Shown: positions 21,913-33,317, counted from the first letter of the stretch. The stretch is DNA of 64,000 nucleotides from Aquarana catesbeiana (GCF_042186555.1 NC_133324.1:195505640-195569639), one strand, 5' to 3'. Notes: generated by a model not told the origin, from the sequence alone. Program-made: numbers and translations.

Positions 21913-22386
21913 GTGATACTAAAGTCTGTTTTTTTTCATTTAAAAATAACAAACATGTTATACTTACCTGCTCTGCGCAAGGGTTTTGCACAGAGCAGCC
22001 CAGATCCTCCTTTTCTCGGGTCCCTCTTCTGTGCCACTGGTTCCTCCCTCCTGACGAGTGCCCCCACAGCAAGCAGCTTGCTATGGGGACACCAGAGCTG
22101 AGCCACTGGTCTGTGTGTTCATTCAGACATGGAGCTGCGGTTCATCCCTGCCCTCTCTCTACCCTCTTTGGCTCACTGACTTTGATAGCGGTGGTAGCCA
22201 ATGGTGCCACACTGCTTTCTCAGCCAATGAGGAGGGAGAATCCCCGGGCAGCTAAGGCTCCCCTGCAACATCGCTGGATCTAGATGGGGCTTAGGTAAGT
22301 ATTAGAGGGGCTGCTGCACACAGAAGGTTTTTTTATCTTAATGCATTAAGATAAAAAAAAAACCTTCTGACTTTACAACAACTTTA
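21913..22386. mobile_element. MITE-like element following TTAA
   Basis: Left TTAA then gtgatactaaagtc, right gactttacaacaacttta. The ends are inverted but imperfect. An internal hairpin (agaaggtttttttatcttaa against ttaagataaaaaaaaaacct) lies at 22322-22368. The + strand frames in this interval have no domains. Probably piggyBac-type by its TTAA end. Confidence 0.5.
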
Positions 22387-22387
22387 C

Positions 22388-23336
22388 CGAATGCCGACCA
22401 GCCGCCGCATTTGTACTGCGGCAGGTTTGTTCGTCTTCATGATTCGCTGTCATTGTACGTTGGGCATGTACACGGCGATATGTGGGAACACGCGTGCTGC
22501 TCACGTGCCAGTCGCTAGCGGGAAGCCAACCAGCGGGTCCGGCTGACTCAATGTCCGCCGGTCACCCACGATCGCTCCAGAAAGAGACAGAACGGGGATC
22601 TGCCAGTGTAAACAAACAGATCCCCGTTCTGTCAGGGGAGTAGAGAGAGATTGTCTGCTCCTAGTGATCAGGAACAGTGATTTCTCTCCTCCTCCAGTCA
22701 GTCCACTTCCCCCACAGTTAGAAACACCTCCCAGGGAACACACATAACCCTTTGATCACCACTAGTGTTAACCCATTCCCTGCCGGTGTCATTTATACAG
22801 TTACACAGTTATACAGTAATCAGTGCATTTTTATAGCACTGATGGCTGTATGAATGTCACTGGTCCCAAAAAAGTGTAAAACGTGTCCGATCTGTCCGCT
22901 GCAATGTCGCAGTCCCTCTAAAAATCATCGCCATCACTAATAAAAAAAAAAAATAATAATAATACGGCAATTGGGATTTTTTTCTTACCAAAAATATGTA
23001 GAAGAATATATATTGGCCTAAACTGAGGAAGACATTTGTTTTTTTTTTTTTCCATTTTCCTTTTGGATATTTATTATAGCAAAAAGTAAAAAATATAGTT
23101 TTTTTTTTCAAAATTGTAGCTCTTTTTTTGTTTATAGTGCAAAAAAAACAAAACGCGGAGGTGATCAAATACCACCAAAAAAAAGCTCTATTTGTGGGAA
23201 AAAAAGGACATCAATTTAGTTTGGGTACAACAAAGTCGCACGACCGCAAAATTGTCAGTTAAAGCGACACAGTGCTGTATCGCAAAAAAGGTCTGGTCAG
23301 GAAGTGGGTAAAACCTTCCGGGGCTGAAGTGGTTAA
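22388..23336. repeat. Dispersed non-coding repeat R1, copy 1
   Basis: Shares long blocks, in reverse orientation, with 38503-39462 (for example ctctatttgtgggaaaaaaa, gatcaaataccacca, ggcctaaactgagga and gtctgctc-type text) and in the same orientation with 48770-48965. It ends gctgaagtggttaa; copy 2 has the matching aagtggttaa at its other end, suggesting TTAACCACTT termini. No coding sequence. Confidence 0.75.
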
Positions 23337-23726
23337 TCCTAAGGGCTTGTTCAGACAAACTGCACTGCACAGAAACGCAATGCCATCTGCAGACATGTCA
23401 GGGTGTCATGAATTCCTAATGGCACTTCATGCATCTAGCAAACGCAGATGCATGTGCAGCCACCAGAAAGCAAAGTACCTCAGTACTGTGGGTTTTTTTT
23501 GTGTGGTGCAGTTTGAAAGTTTGTGCCTGCTGTACTCTTTTTGTGTTTGCCAGCCAGCCACATGCACACTTGGATGCACCTATACAGTATATGGTATAAA
23601 TCATGAGCCCTATCATTAAACACCTTGTGTACAAAAATTGCTAAATATAGTAAGGAATGCATTAAAGATTAGTTGGTAGATGTTCAGATGTCACAATTTG
23701 TTATATCTTTACATGGTGCTCACTAG
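23337..23726. other. Unassigned, possible MITE edge
   Basis: Begins aagggcttgttcagacaaac and contains mirrored 'ttgtgcctgctgtac / cttgtgtac' fragments, but no pair of ends could be fixed. No gene. Confidence 0.3.
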
Positions 23727-24132
23727 TGCCACGTACACACGACCGTTTTTTCCGTCAGAATAAACTCTGGCGGTTTTTCTGACGGAGTACCGACGGAGTT
23801 CAGCTGAAACAGACTTGCCTACACACGATCACACCAAAATCCGATCTTTTAGAACGCGATGACGTACGACGGGACTAGAAAAAGAAAGTTCAATAGCCAG
23901 AAGCCAATAGCTGCCCTTGCGTCGTTTTTGGTCCGTCGGAATAGCATACAGATGAACGGTTTTCCCGATAGGGATTGATTCCGTCGGAAAGATTTAAAAC
24001 ATGTTCTATTTCAGGGTCCATCAGAATTTTCAAAAGCAAAAGTCCGATGAAGCCCACACACGATTTGATTATCCGATGGAATGATTACGTCGGACCTTTT
24101 CTGCCGGAAAGTCCGCTCGTGTCTATGCGGCA
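23727..24132. mobile_element. MITE with TGCC(A/G)CGTACACACGA-type ends
   Basis: Left tgccacgtacacacgacc and right ggtcgc-type end gctcgtgtctatgcggca are inverted relatives. The same termini bound the large element at 27163-29016 (tgccgcgtacacacgagc). Non-coding, rich in ccgtcgga/tccgacgg blocks. It directly abuts the next MITE. Confidence 0.7.
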
Positions 24133-24197
24133 TTAGGCCTGGTTCGCACCTCTGCATTTCTTAGCGCATTTTCAGTTTTGCAGAAACACACTATATT

Positions 24198-24216
24198 CCC
24201 TATAAGATGGTTTCCT
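24198..24216. repeat. LINE 1 target-site duplication, 3' side
   Basis: ccctataa-g-atggtttcct at 24198-24216 equals ccctataa-c-atggtttcct at 32213-32231 except for one base, a 19-bp target duplication. Confidence 0.8.
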
Positions 24217-24226
24217 TTTTTTTTTT

Positions 24227-24657
24227 GTTTACAAAAGTTTTATTGGAATCTTAATAAAACAGAGTTGGTACAAAGCAAATGTTCATGTGCAATAAAATGA
24301 AATTGTACAATATATTACAATCAGAGAAGTTATTTGAATAACTTAATCAAAGGAACATACCCAAGGGGATTGCAGTAGTAATGAATATAGTAGAAAACAT
24401 GGTAAGGAGAGGTCTGAAAAATTAAGGGGGGTTTCAGTATGACCATTTTTTGTTGAAAATATGCATGTTATCATGGAGGGTATGATAGATTCTTTCAGTA
24501 AGTTTTATTGTTTCTATTCTGGATAGTATTTGTGACCAGATGAGGTTAGTTCATTTCCAATTCAAAACAATCATCCAATGTATGGCACTGAATAGTGAAT
24601 ATATTAATCTATTACAAGGAGTGGGGATATTCGGGAAATAAGCAAATAAGAGACCAA
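24227..24657 (-). other. LINE 1 3' untranslated region
   Basis: AT-rich sequence between the ORF2 stop and the A-rich tail, read on the - strand. No coding sequence. Confidence 0.6.
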
Positions 24658-27600
24658 CTATGGGTGTAAGGTCAATTGTTTGCCTGAAACTTCATTAATC
24701 TTATCATTTGCAGCTTGCCAGATCTGTTTCAGGAACTTTACAGCTCCAGAATGTGTGCAACAGAGTCCCTTGTTCTGAGCAACCTCTAAAACAATTGGGA
24801 GAGGTTGTAGGATAAATGTCGTGGATTTTTTGGGGGTAAGGTACCATCTGGTTAGAAGTTTTAATGGTGTTTCTCTAATTGAGATAGCACGGTTGCTCTT
24901 GCGGAGGTTATCCGTCATATTTTCCCAAGATGGAATTGTGAGGGTGCATTTAAGTTCAGATTCCCAATGAAGCATAGGACCGGATTTCTCTGGGATGGAG
25001 AGTCTATTTATGTGACTATATAATAGTGAAATTATACCTCTAGCATGCGGGGAGTTAATACAAATTTGCTTAAAAGTTGTATATGGGGGTTGTAATGAGA
25101 GAGAATAGTGATCTTCAAAGAATTTTCTAATTTGATTATATCTAGGGAGTTCCGAATTTGGGAATCCAAATTGGTTTTGAAAGTGTTCGAACTTGGGGAA
25201 CTTCAGGTCCTTGACAAGGGATCTAAGAGAGGTTAATTTATTATTGATCCACATTATATAGGAGTTGCAGTCATTGTAAGCCCGTGAGAGTCTGGGATCG
25301 CCTAAGAATGAGGCTAAGGGTGGGGCTTCTGAGGAAAATTTAAAGGTATTTTTGTGTTTAAGCCATAGTTGGAGAAAGTGTGCGACTATTACATTATGTT
25401 TAAGTACTTTACGGTGAGAGTTTGAGTCTGACCATAGGAGACCTGGGAGGAATAATGGAAAGCTCGAGATATATTCAAAGGATAACCATGGTATAACATC
25501 AATTTGTACAGACCATTGTACTAGTTGTGAGAATCTGGCTGCTAAAAAGTATTGCCATATGTTTGGTAACTCTAAGCCTCCTTTAATTTGCGGTCTATGC
25601 ATCAATGCGTAACTGAATCTGGGTTTTTTGTCTGACCATATAAATTTATTGATTTCCCTTTGGAGGGTATCTAGCCTTGTCTTAGAGATGTTGACCGGAA
25701 GTGCTCTAAAGAGGTAGAGAAGTTTTGGGAGTATTGTCACTTTAAAAGCGCATATTCTACCTAGAAATGAGATGTGATAGGAAGACCATAATTTCAGTAG
25801 TGAACTGGTCTGTGAGGAAAGAGGTGGGTGATTGTTTGTAAAACGTGCTATATGAAGCGGTGCTATGAACCCCAAGGTACCTAAATGAATGGGGGCACCA
25901 TATGAAGGGGAATTTTTCTTGTAAGTTAGAATTCATGCAAGGGGATATGTTGACAGGAAGAGCTGAGCATTTGTTTAAGTTTATACTTAGACCTGAGAGT
26001 TTATGGAATTTATGGAGAACTGCCATCAGCGTATAAACTTACTTTGAATTTCTTATGACCTTTAACGTAGCCCTTAATGTTGATGTTATTTCCTATTGAA
26101 TGAGCGAGAGGTTCTATTGCTAACGCAAAGAGTAGTGGGGATAGTGGGCAGCCCTGTCTGGTGCCTTTACTTAGCGGAAAGAAATTTGAGTTATTACCTG
26201 GTAGTTTGAATTTCGATTTGGGGGGTGTGATATAAAGCATTGAAGCCATGTATAAATTTTTCAGAAATGGGAAGTAGGTAGTTTAGGTATGTCCAATTCA
26301 CACTATCGAACGCCTTGTGTATATCGAGGCTTAATAGGCACACTTGTCGAGAGTGTAAATTAGCATCCTGGACGATATTTGACACAAGTCTGATATTATC
26401 AATAATTTGCCTGCCTGGGATAAAGCCTGTTTGGTCGGTATGAATCAATGATGAGACTACTCCTGCTAATCTGTCTGCTAAGATTCTACCAAATATTTTT
26501 AGGTCATTGTTGAGGACAGAAATAGGATGGAAATTTTGTTGTAGGGTGTGATCTTTATGTGGTTTAGGGATAAGAGATAGGTTAGCTAATAACAGGTAAT
26601 CAGGGATGTGGTTACCTTGTAGTATATAGTTGAATAGTTTTGTTAGTTTGGGTGTTAATTTTGATGCAGATTTTTTGTAGTAGGAGGTGGTGAATCTGTC
26701 TGGGTCTGGTGCAGTGGAAGGTTTTAGGGATTTGATTATTTTATTAATCTCAAGATCTGTAAATGGTTCGTTAAGGGTGGCGATTTGTTGGTTGGATAGC
26801 AAAGGGAGTTGTAGGCCATCCAGCCAGTTAAGTGAAGATGTTGTGGGGTGTGTCTGTGGGCCAGTAAGGAGGTTTTTATAGGAGTTTGAAAATATTTCTA
26901 GAACCTCTTGCGGGTGGGTAACCAGATTACCTCTATGGTTTCTTAGTTTGTAAACATGGGGTGGATTTTGACCTTGATTTAGTTTCCTCGCGAACATGGT
27001 GGTGGTAGAATTACTGTGAAGTATGTATTTTGCTTTTGAGAATCTGAGGGATTTTTCTATGTCCGATGAGAGGATTGAGTTTAATTCTTGGTGTTTGGTT
27101 TGAATTTGGTGAGTGAGATCTTGAGATGGAGTTTGACTTAATTTGTTGTAAAGGTTATCTAATGCCGCGTACACACGAGCGGACTTTCCGACAATCCGAC
27201 CGTGTGTAGGCTCCGGCGGACTTTTCCGGCGGACTTTTTCCCAAAAGCCCGCCGGACCTAGATTTGAAACATGTCCGTCGGACCAGATACGACGCAAGGG
27301 CAGGGTATTGCATTTCGCGCTCGCTGCAATAGGAAAAAAAAAATTTGCGTTATAAGGGGAACCCCCCTACGCCGAGCGAGCGCCCCCCCTCCTGAAGCGT
27401 ACCAGGCTGCATGCCCTCAACATGGGGGGTGCTGCGGGGCCCCCCACCCCAAAGCACCTTGTCCCCATGTTGATGTGGACAAGGGCCTCTTACCGACAAC
27501 CCTGGCCGTTGGTTTCGGGGTCTGCGGGCCAGGGGCTTATCGGAATCCGGGAGCCCCCTATAATAAGAGGGCCCCCAGATCCCCGCCCCCCACCCTATGT

Positions 27601-27689
27601 GAATGAGTATGGGGTACATGGTACCCCTACCCATTCACCTAGGGAAAAAGCGTCAATAACAAAACACACTACACAAGTTTTTAAAATAA

Positions 27690-27695
27690 TTTATT
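27690..27695 (-). terminator. AATAAA polyadenylation signal, left arm
   Basis: TTTATT on the + strand is AATAAA on the - strand, about 310 bp downstream of the left-arm TATA box, followed by ttattttaaaaactt. Mirror of 28496-28501. Confidence 0.45.
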
Positions 27696-28000
27696 AAACA
27701 GCTCTGGGGGGGTCTTCTTCCGGCTTTGGGGGTCTTCCTCCGTCTTCGGGGGTCTTCTTCCGGCTTCGGGGGTCCCTCCGGTTCCTCTTCTCCCGGCGTC
27801 CGGTTGGTTCTTCTCCGCTCCCTCCGGCCTCTTCTCCCGGTGTTCCAGTTCTTCGGCCGGCTCCTCCGCTGTCTTCAGGCCGCTCTTTTGCTAGCGGAGG
27901 TCCGGACTTCTGGGCTTCTTGTCTTCTTCCCTCTTCTCTTCTCCAGATGTTGACCCGATGCTCTCTCCGGCTGGACTGCTCTCTGAGCGCTCCGTTGTGA

Positions 28001-28027
28001 CTTATATAGGCGGAGACCCCGCCCCCT
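28001..28027 (-). promoter_or_regulatory. TATA box and GC box, left arm
   Basis: Read on the - strand: a GC box (gggggcgggg at 28017-28026) about 9 bp upstream of TATATAAG (28001-28008). Mirror of the right-arm pair. Promoter function is inferred from motif spacing only. Confidence 0.5.
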
Positions 28028-28152
28028 TATGATGTCACAGTCCCTGGGCATGCTGGGACTGTGATGTTTTAGGGGGCGTGGTCACCGGGTGATGTTGACC
28101 ATGCCCCCTAAAACGTCACAGTCCCAGCATGCCCAGGGACTGTGACATCATA

Positions 28153-28179
28153 GGGGGGCGGGGTCTCCGCCTATATAAG
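28153..28179 (+). promoter_or_regulatory. TATA box and GC box, right arm
   Basis: ggggggcgggg (28153-28163) lies just upstream of TATATAAG (28172-28179). The spacing fits a RNA polymerase II core promoter firing rightwards, with initiation expected near 28205. Confidence 0.5.
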
Positions 28180-28495
28180 TCACAACGGAGCGCTCAGAGA
28201 GCAGTCCAGCCGGAGAGAGCGTCGTGTCAACATCTGGAGAAGAGAAGAGGGAAGAAGACAAGAAGCCCAGAAGCCTAGAAGTCCGGACCTCCGCTGGCAA
28301 AAGAGCGGCCTGAAGACAGCGGAGGAGCCGGCCGAAGAACTGGAACACTGGGAGAAGAGGCCGGAGGTAGCGGAGAAGAACCAACTGGACGCCGGGAGAA
28401 GAGGAACCGGAGGGACCCCCGAAGCCGGAAGAAGACCCCCGAAGCCGGAAGAAGACCCCCCGAAGCCGGAGGAAGACCCCCCCCCGGAGCTGTTT

Positions 28496-28501
28496 AATAA
28501 A
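28496..28501 (+). terminator. AATAAA polyadenylation signal, right arm
   Basis: AATAAA about 320 bp downstream of the right-arm TATA box, followed by a gtgtagtgtgtttt GT-rich stretch that would suit a downstream element. Confidence 0.45.
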
Positions 28502-29969
28502 TTATTTTAAAAACTTGTGTAGTGTGTTTTAGGAGGTTCAGGAGGGGGGGCGCTCGCTCGTCCCCACCCCCTTTCCTGACCGGCCGGGCTGCGTGCTCAG
28601 ATTGGGGTCTGGTATGGATTTTAGGGGGGACCCCACGCCGTTTTTCGGCGTAGGGAGTTCCCTTTATAACCCATACCAGACCTAAGGGCCTGGTATGATC
28701 CGTGACGGGGCTCGCAAGGTGTCAATCTCGCCGATAAAAGCGGCAAGATTGACTTCCTTTTCTAGTCCCGTCGTACCTGAGTCACGTTCAAAATGAACGG
28801 ACTTGTCCGTGTGTGGGCAAGTCCGTTCATTCTGAAAGTTCGCCGTAACTCCAGCGGAAGTCCGTCGGAAAGACGGGCGGACATAGCACGCCGGAAAGTC
28901 CGGTCGTGTGTGGGCAAGTCCGTCCGTTTCAAAGTCCGGCGCACCTGGCGGACAAAGTCCGTCGGAAAGTGTGCCGGATCAAGTATGCCAGAAAGTCCGA
29001 TCGTGTGTACGCGGCATAAGTCTTTAGTAAGATGTTTAATGTCTGATAGTCTGGTTTCGTTTTTATTAGAGGCGATGTTAATTAACTGACCCCCCATAAC
29101 TGCTTTATGGGCAGACCATAGTGTGGAGGGAGATATTTCCTCAGTAGAGTTCTGTGTAAAGTATTCTTCTAATTGTGTGGTGATCTGATGTGTGATTATG
29201 GGGTCTGTTAGAAGTAAATCATTTAAACGCCAGCTAAAAGGGGTAGGGGCTAAGCCTATATGAGAAGTATCAAAGGAGATAATTTGATGATCTGACCATG
29301 GGCATGTGTGGATAGAGGCCTTAGAGGAATTAACTAATAGTGTAGGGGTGCAAAAGATGTAGTCTAGACCTGCATAGCAATCGTGCGGGAATGAGTAGTG
29401 TGTGTACGCTTTAATTCCTACATTATGAGTTCTCCAAGAATCAATTAATTTAAATTTATTAAGGGAGCAGTGAATGGATTTGGTGAAAGCTTTTGAGGAG
29501 GGTACTGCTCTACTTCTGTCTAGGGCAGGATGTGCTGCTAAGTTGAAGTCTCCACCTAAGATTGTGTGTGTGGAGTTATAGCGGTCTAAGATATCAAAAC
29601 ATTTTGAGAAAAATATGGATTGTGATTCATTTGATTCATATAATGAGGTGATTGTTAGGGGTTTATTGTTTATCAAACCTTCTATAATTATAAAGCGGCT
29701 ATCCATGTCTTTATATATCTCTTGTACATCAAAAATAATTGAATTAAGGATAAAGATGGCTACACCGCGACCTTTACTGGAAAATGTGGTGTAATAAAAT
29801 TGATTATATGTCTTATCACAGTATTGAGGGTAATTAGAGGATGAGAAATGGGTTTCTTGTAATAATAATATATCAGTTTCCAGTCTTTTATAGTGTCTGA
29901 AAGCTTTTTTCTTTTATTTGGGGCATTGAATCCCTGGACGTTATGAGAAAAAATTTTGAGACCCATCAC

Positions 29970-31068
29970 ACAATCTGAATAGGGGTATCAGCTAAATTAA
30001 GTATGGATGTGTTGAAAATAGGTGGGAATATATGGGGTCTAGACCGCATTATGTGTAGGCTATATTTGAAGATGTTAACAAGTAATACAGGGTTACCAGT
30101 TTGAATATGTATAACACAATGTACAATAAAGTAGCAGTGTACCAATAATATAAAGGTTTTTGAAGAGAAAGTCATTAAAACAACTTTACTGGTATGTGTT
30201 GGTGACTTATATATTCCATAACATAATAATTGAAGTTTATCCCCCGATTTGACCAAAAAAAACTGAAATAAAATAACTCGGGGGTCATGTGACAGCATGT
30301 CACATGACCACAAAAAGCAAAAATGAGGACACATCAGTCCTCTGTCCACTAAATGGGCCTGGTATATCGACCTTGAGATAAAAAGGGCGATATCTGGCTC
30401 CAAGAGTGGGTGAGGTACAATCAAGCTGCGGCGGATGAGCCAAGCTATATGTGAAACTGGAAAAAGAAACAATTTTTGTGCATGTTGATGTAACAGATCA
30501 ATATAAAACTGCAGGGAAAGGTATTATATATACATTTGAGAACAGTACAGTATAATTATATTCACCGAGGACCCAAAGGGGGTGGGAAAAGTGGGGAGAT
30601 AAAAAAAAAAAAAGGAGGGGCGGAAGGGGGGGGGGGGGGGTTCAAAAAGAGAACCCCTTACCAAGTTGTAGATAAAAATACCAATAAAGGTCTTCGTATA
30701 AGCTGGTAAAATATCATGGGATAAGAATCTCTGAAAGGAAGATACCTGAACCATTGGGGTAGATTTGTACAATTGTACTGATTGTTGAGGATCTATTATA
30801 TTTAGCCAGTAAATGGGCCAAGTAAAGTTCAAAAACTTGAGATCTGTCATTCAGGAGGCAATCTATATAATTCGAACCAAAAGTCTGGTGTTTGTTGAGA
30901 TCATTATTATACTGGCAAAAAAAAAAAACAAAAAAAAAACACACAAAAACAAAAAAAAAAATTATTTTCTTTGTAGTGTTATCATTCTTTTTCTCCTCTT
31001 CCCTCAGTAAACTTCTTATTTCTTTGAGACTTTCTCTCAATGAGAGAGGGCAGGTGTAGGCAGGGATG
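29970..31068 (-). other. LINE 1 inter-ORF spacer
   Basis: Separates ORF1 and ORF2 of LINE 1. Contains A- and G-homopolymer runs (30601-30640, 30920-30960). The - frames at 29966-30472 and 30524-30850 are AT-driven without recognisable domains, although the spacer in LINE 2 is similar in being AT-rich and coding-poor. Confidence 0.5.
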
Positions 31069-32080
31069 TTATGGTGCGTGGTCTTGGAGAGATTGTCGCC
31101 ATCTTCTCTGGTCACGTTGGTTGTGTCTGGAAGCTGGTGTGGTCCAAATTGGTGATGATCTAGGAGTGGGTGGAGGTCTAGAAGGTGGCTCAGGATCCAG
31201 CAGGCCCAATTTGACTAGCAGGTCTTTGCCTTCAATAATGTTGAATACTGTGTATGTAGTGCCATTATGCATCACTGAAAGTTTAAACCGAAATCCCCAT
31301 CTGTATTTTATTTTTGCTGTCTGTAGAGTGGAGGTCACCTCTTTCATTCTACATCTCCTTTCCAACGTGGCTGGGGAGATATCAGGGTAGATCTGGATTC
31401 TGTGACCTTCAAATTCAATGTTAGAGGTGTTTCTTGATGCCCGCATGATATCTTCCTTAGTAAGGAAATCCTTCATACACAAGATCACATCACGGGGGGG
31501 GTATCTGGGGTAGGTTTAGGACGCAGTGCTCTATGTATTCTATCGCAGGTACAAGCTTGTGGAAGAATTTGGTTACTGCTGGGATGAGATCTGTAACAGA
31601 TTCAGGGATCCCACGCAATCTGATATTATTTCTGCGATTACGATTGTCCAAATCTTCAATCTGAGCCTGCATGTATGAGAAGTTGTCAGCCAGCAATTCA
31701 TAGTCTTTCCTTAGGTCATTGTGAGCTAGTGAAAGTTCATCATGTTTTGTCTAAAGTATATCTGTTCTGCCTCCTATAGCAGCAATTTCCCGGGACAGTA
31801 AGTTAGTAGATTTGCTCAGTTCTAGCTGAATCTTATCTGCTAATTTGTCATATATAGAGGAAAGGCTAGCCTCAAGGTCTGCTTTAGATAATGGGGTACT
31901 GTACTCACAGTCTCTGTGTGCGTTGGTTTGTTCCGGCGTGGAGCTGCATGAGGCCGCCAGAGGGCCGGTGCCATTTTGAGACATTCTTGCAGTACCTTTC
32001 CTAGTGTTGAGAAGAAAGTCAGTAAGTGAGTGCTGGGAGCGGCGTCCTCGCGCTTTTTTGCCCGACGGCATGCACAACAC
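31069..32080 (-). pseudogene. LINE 1 ORF1-like RNA-binding protein, broken
   Basis: L1-type ORF1 proteins coat the element RNA. From 32080: a basic N-terminus, a hydrophilic stretch consistent with a coiled coil (SLSSIYDKLADKIQLELSK), then after a stop near 31750 the RRM-start motif NRRNNIRLRGIPESV (about 31625). After a frame break near 31490 comes a C-terminal domain ending in Pro/Arg-rich sequence. LINE 2 ORF1 (46699-47769) has the same order with NRDRRSNLRIRGI, supporting the assignment. Confidence 0.8.
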
Positions 32081-32212
32081 TTTCCCGCAGGGGTGTTTAA
32101 TAATGTCGGAAGGTTAGCGGTTCGTTTTGCCCTGGGAATGGAGCTTGGTTGTCCGGGTCAGACGGAGCTCTGGTTAAGAACGTCCGCTCCGCATCGCGCC
32201 ACGCATGCGCCC
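32081..32212 (-). promoter_or_regulatory. LINE 1 5' untranslated region and promoter
   Basis: GC-rich 130 bp between the target duplication and ORF1. At the extreme 5' end the - strand reads GGGCGCATGCGTGG, close to an NRF1 site (consensus YGCGCAYGCGCR). LINE 2 starts with a similar AGCGCATGCGCGG. Confidence 0.5.
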
Positions 32213-32372
32213 CCCTATAACATGGTTTCCTATGGATGTAGTTCACATCTGTGCATTTTATGGAAAGGGCCAGGGACTTTTTTCTGGTTTTTGGTTCCAT
32301 AGACTTCAATGGATGAAAAGCATGTATTGGAAAAGGCAAAATGTAACTTGCATAGGTGTGAACCAGGCCTAA

Positions 32373-33300
32373 TTCTAGCTGCCCTCACCTTTGCAACTAT
32401 CAGATGTTTGCACAAAACACATTTCCTTTACTTTTCAGTGTGAAAGTAAGTGAGAGCAAACAGCAATTGTGTCTCACCATCATGCAGAATGTCCTTGCTG
32501 AACATGTGTGGATCGATCTGTTGATAGCATGTGAACATAGACAAGACTAGGAGCCCTCCCCCACCACTTGTTCGGTACTGCTTCACTTCTGTCAGCACTT
32601 CTCCACACTGACACATTCCATGCTACCATTTGAGAAGCCAGGAGCGGGGCCAGTGTAACTGATGGATGGCACCCTTGGCTAATCAGAGAGTGTACCTTCC
32701 GCCTCACCCACCCTCCCTCCACACCAAAAGGACAAGCTTGAGTGGACTGCAAGTGAGGCTGTCACTGAAGTGGCGGGAGTAAAGATATGCAGGGTCCTGT
32801 GAAAGCCGTGAGTAAGGATTCTGAGTGTGTGAGTACACTATGCTCTCATTACACTGCGTGGAACTCACCTGAGCTGGCGCCCCCTCCTGCACTGTTTTCA
32901 TACCTCTCTCAGCCACACCTATTGCTGGCGCTGGCCCTGCAGAGTGGGGACAAATCCGGGGACAGACAGGCTCTGGGGAGAGTGTCCTCAGTTCGGGTAC
33001 TGTCCCCGGAAACCGGGGATGTCTGGTTACCCTATATTAGGGAGACTGATATGATTTGACTTACTGTATGCAAGAATTCAAAGATTTGGGCCTAGTCAGT
33101 CACATTTCTGCAACAAGACAGGATGTGGGAGTTGCTAACTGGGAGTTTTTCAGTTAGGCTTCCAGAGGGGACCAAACATCCTAGAGGTGACAATGAAATT
33201 AACAATTTACAAGCTGCACAGTTTTTTAAAATATCTATTACGGCCCCTTGACTGCCTAGGCTATTTTCTGAACTTCACTTTTAAATACTATAATTCCACA
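32373..33300. other. Unassigned; repeat end near 32940-33035
   Basis: No gene is recognised. At 32995-33030, tactgtccccggaaaccggg then gatgtctggttaccct reads like the terminus of a dispersed DNA repeat. Frames on either strand lack domains. Confidence 0.35.
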
Positions 33301-33317
33301 GAATTATTTTTGAAATA

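Larger units (their letters stand above)
27659..28536. repeat. Long palindrome with mirror-image transcription-unit signals
   Basis: Arms 27659-28079 and 28101-28536 are reverse complements around a short spacer near 28090 (ggtca...tgacc). Reading outwards, each arm has a GC box, a TATATAAG box, about 300 bp of G/A-rich sequence with three copies of a 20-bp gaagccggaagaagaccccc unit, and AATAAA. The outward strands carry an open stretch but no ATG that begins a sizeable frame. Frames on the inward strands (27726-27953 on +, 28148-28384 on -) are mirror shadows of each other. Confidence 0.85.
27163..29016. mobile_element. Foldback element with TAA target duplications, inserted in LINE 1
   Basis: Ends TGCCGCGTACACACGAGC and GATCGTGTGTACGCGGCA are inverted repeats continuing into cggactttcc-type text. 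TAA occurs on both sides (27160-27162, 29017-29019), a 3-bp TWA duplication typical of PIF/Harbinger-type movement. No transposase is present. Inside is a palindrome of about 880 bp (27659-28536), flanked by a GC-rich module on the left (27360-27640) that recurs at 40540-40790 and 41390-41630, and a different module on the right. It splits ORF2 of LINE 1 between matching codon blocks. Confidence 0.8.
24658..29969 (-). pseudogene. LINE 1 ORF2 (endonuclease-reverse transcriptase), disrupted
   Basis: ORF2 nicks the target and copies the RNA at the nick. The start at 29969 gives MMGLKIFSHNVQGFN, the first motif of an APE-type endonuclease. GGDFNLAAHP (about 29560) and WSDHQII (29295) are its catalytic blocks. 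After the nested element the RT region shows QTGFIPGRQ, SLDIHKAFDSVNW and GTRQGCPLSPLLFAL (about 26160). The catalytic YADD is damaged: YAD is followed by a deletion that joins it to a downstream segment (about 26025-26035), removing the second aspartate. Frameshifts occur near 25800, 26010 and 26240. The C-terminal zinc-finger region is degraded. Confidence 0.9.
24217..32212 (-). mobile_element. LINE 1: full-length L1/Tx1-type retrotransposon, interrupted
   Basis: Oriented on the - strand. The 3' A-rich tail corresponds to the T-run at 24217-24226. The 5' end lies at 32212 with a GC-rich start (GGGCGCATGCGTGG). It encodes an ORF1-like protein (32080-31069), a spacer, then ORF2 with endonuclease and reverse transcriptase (29969-24658). 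A 1.85-kb element is inserted in ORF2 at 27163-29016. Flanked by a 19-bp target duplication. All reading frames are broken. Confidence 0.9.
24136..32370. mobile_element. MITE split by an 8-kb LINE
   Basis: Outer ends ggcctggttcgcacctctgc (24136) and gcataggtgtgaaccaggcc (32350-32369) are inverted repeats. The halves are separated by the LINE at 24217-32212, whose target duplication lies inside this MITE. The MITE alone is about 220 bp and non-coding. Confidence 0.75.

Noticed and set aside
27726..28384. Frames at 27726-27953 (+) and 28148-28384 (-) that look like a duplicated gene
   Set aside because: They are the same shadow frame on the two arms of the palindrome, low-complexity Leu/Phe/Arg/Ser-rich, and antisense to the predicted outward transcripts.
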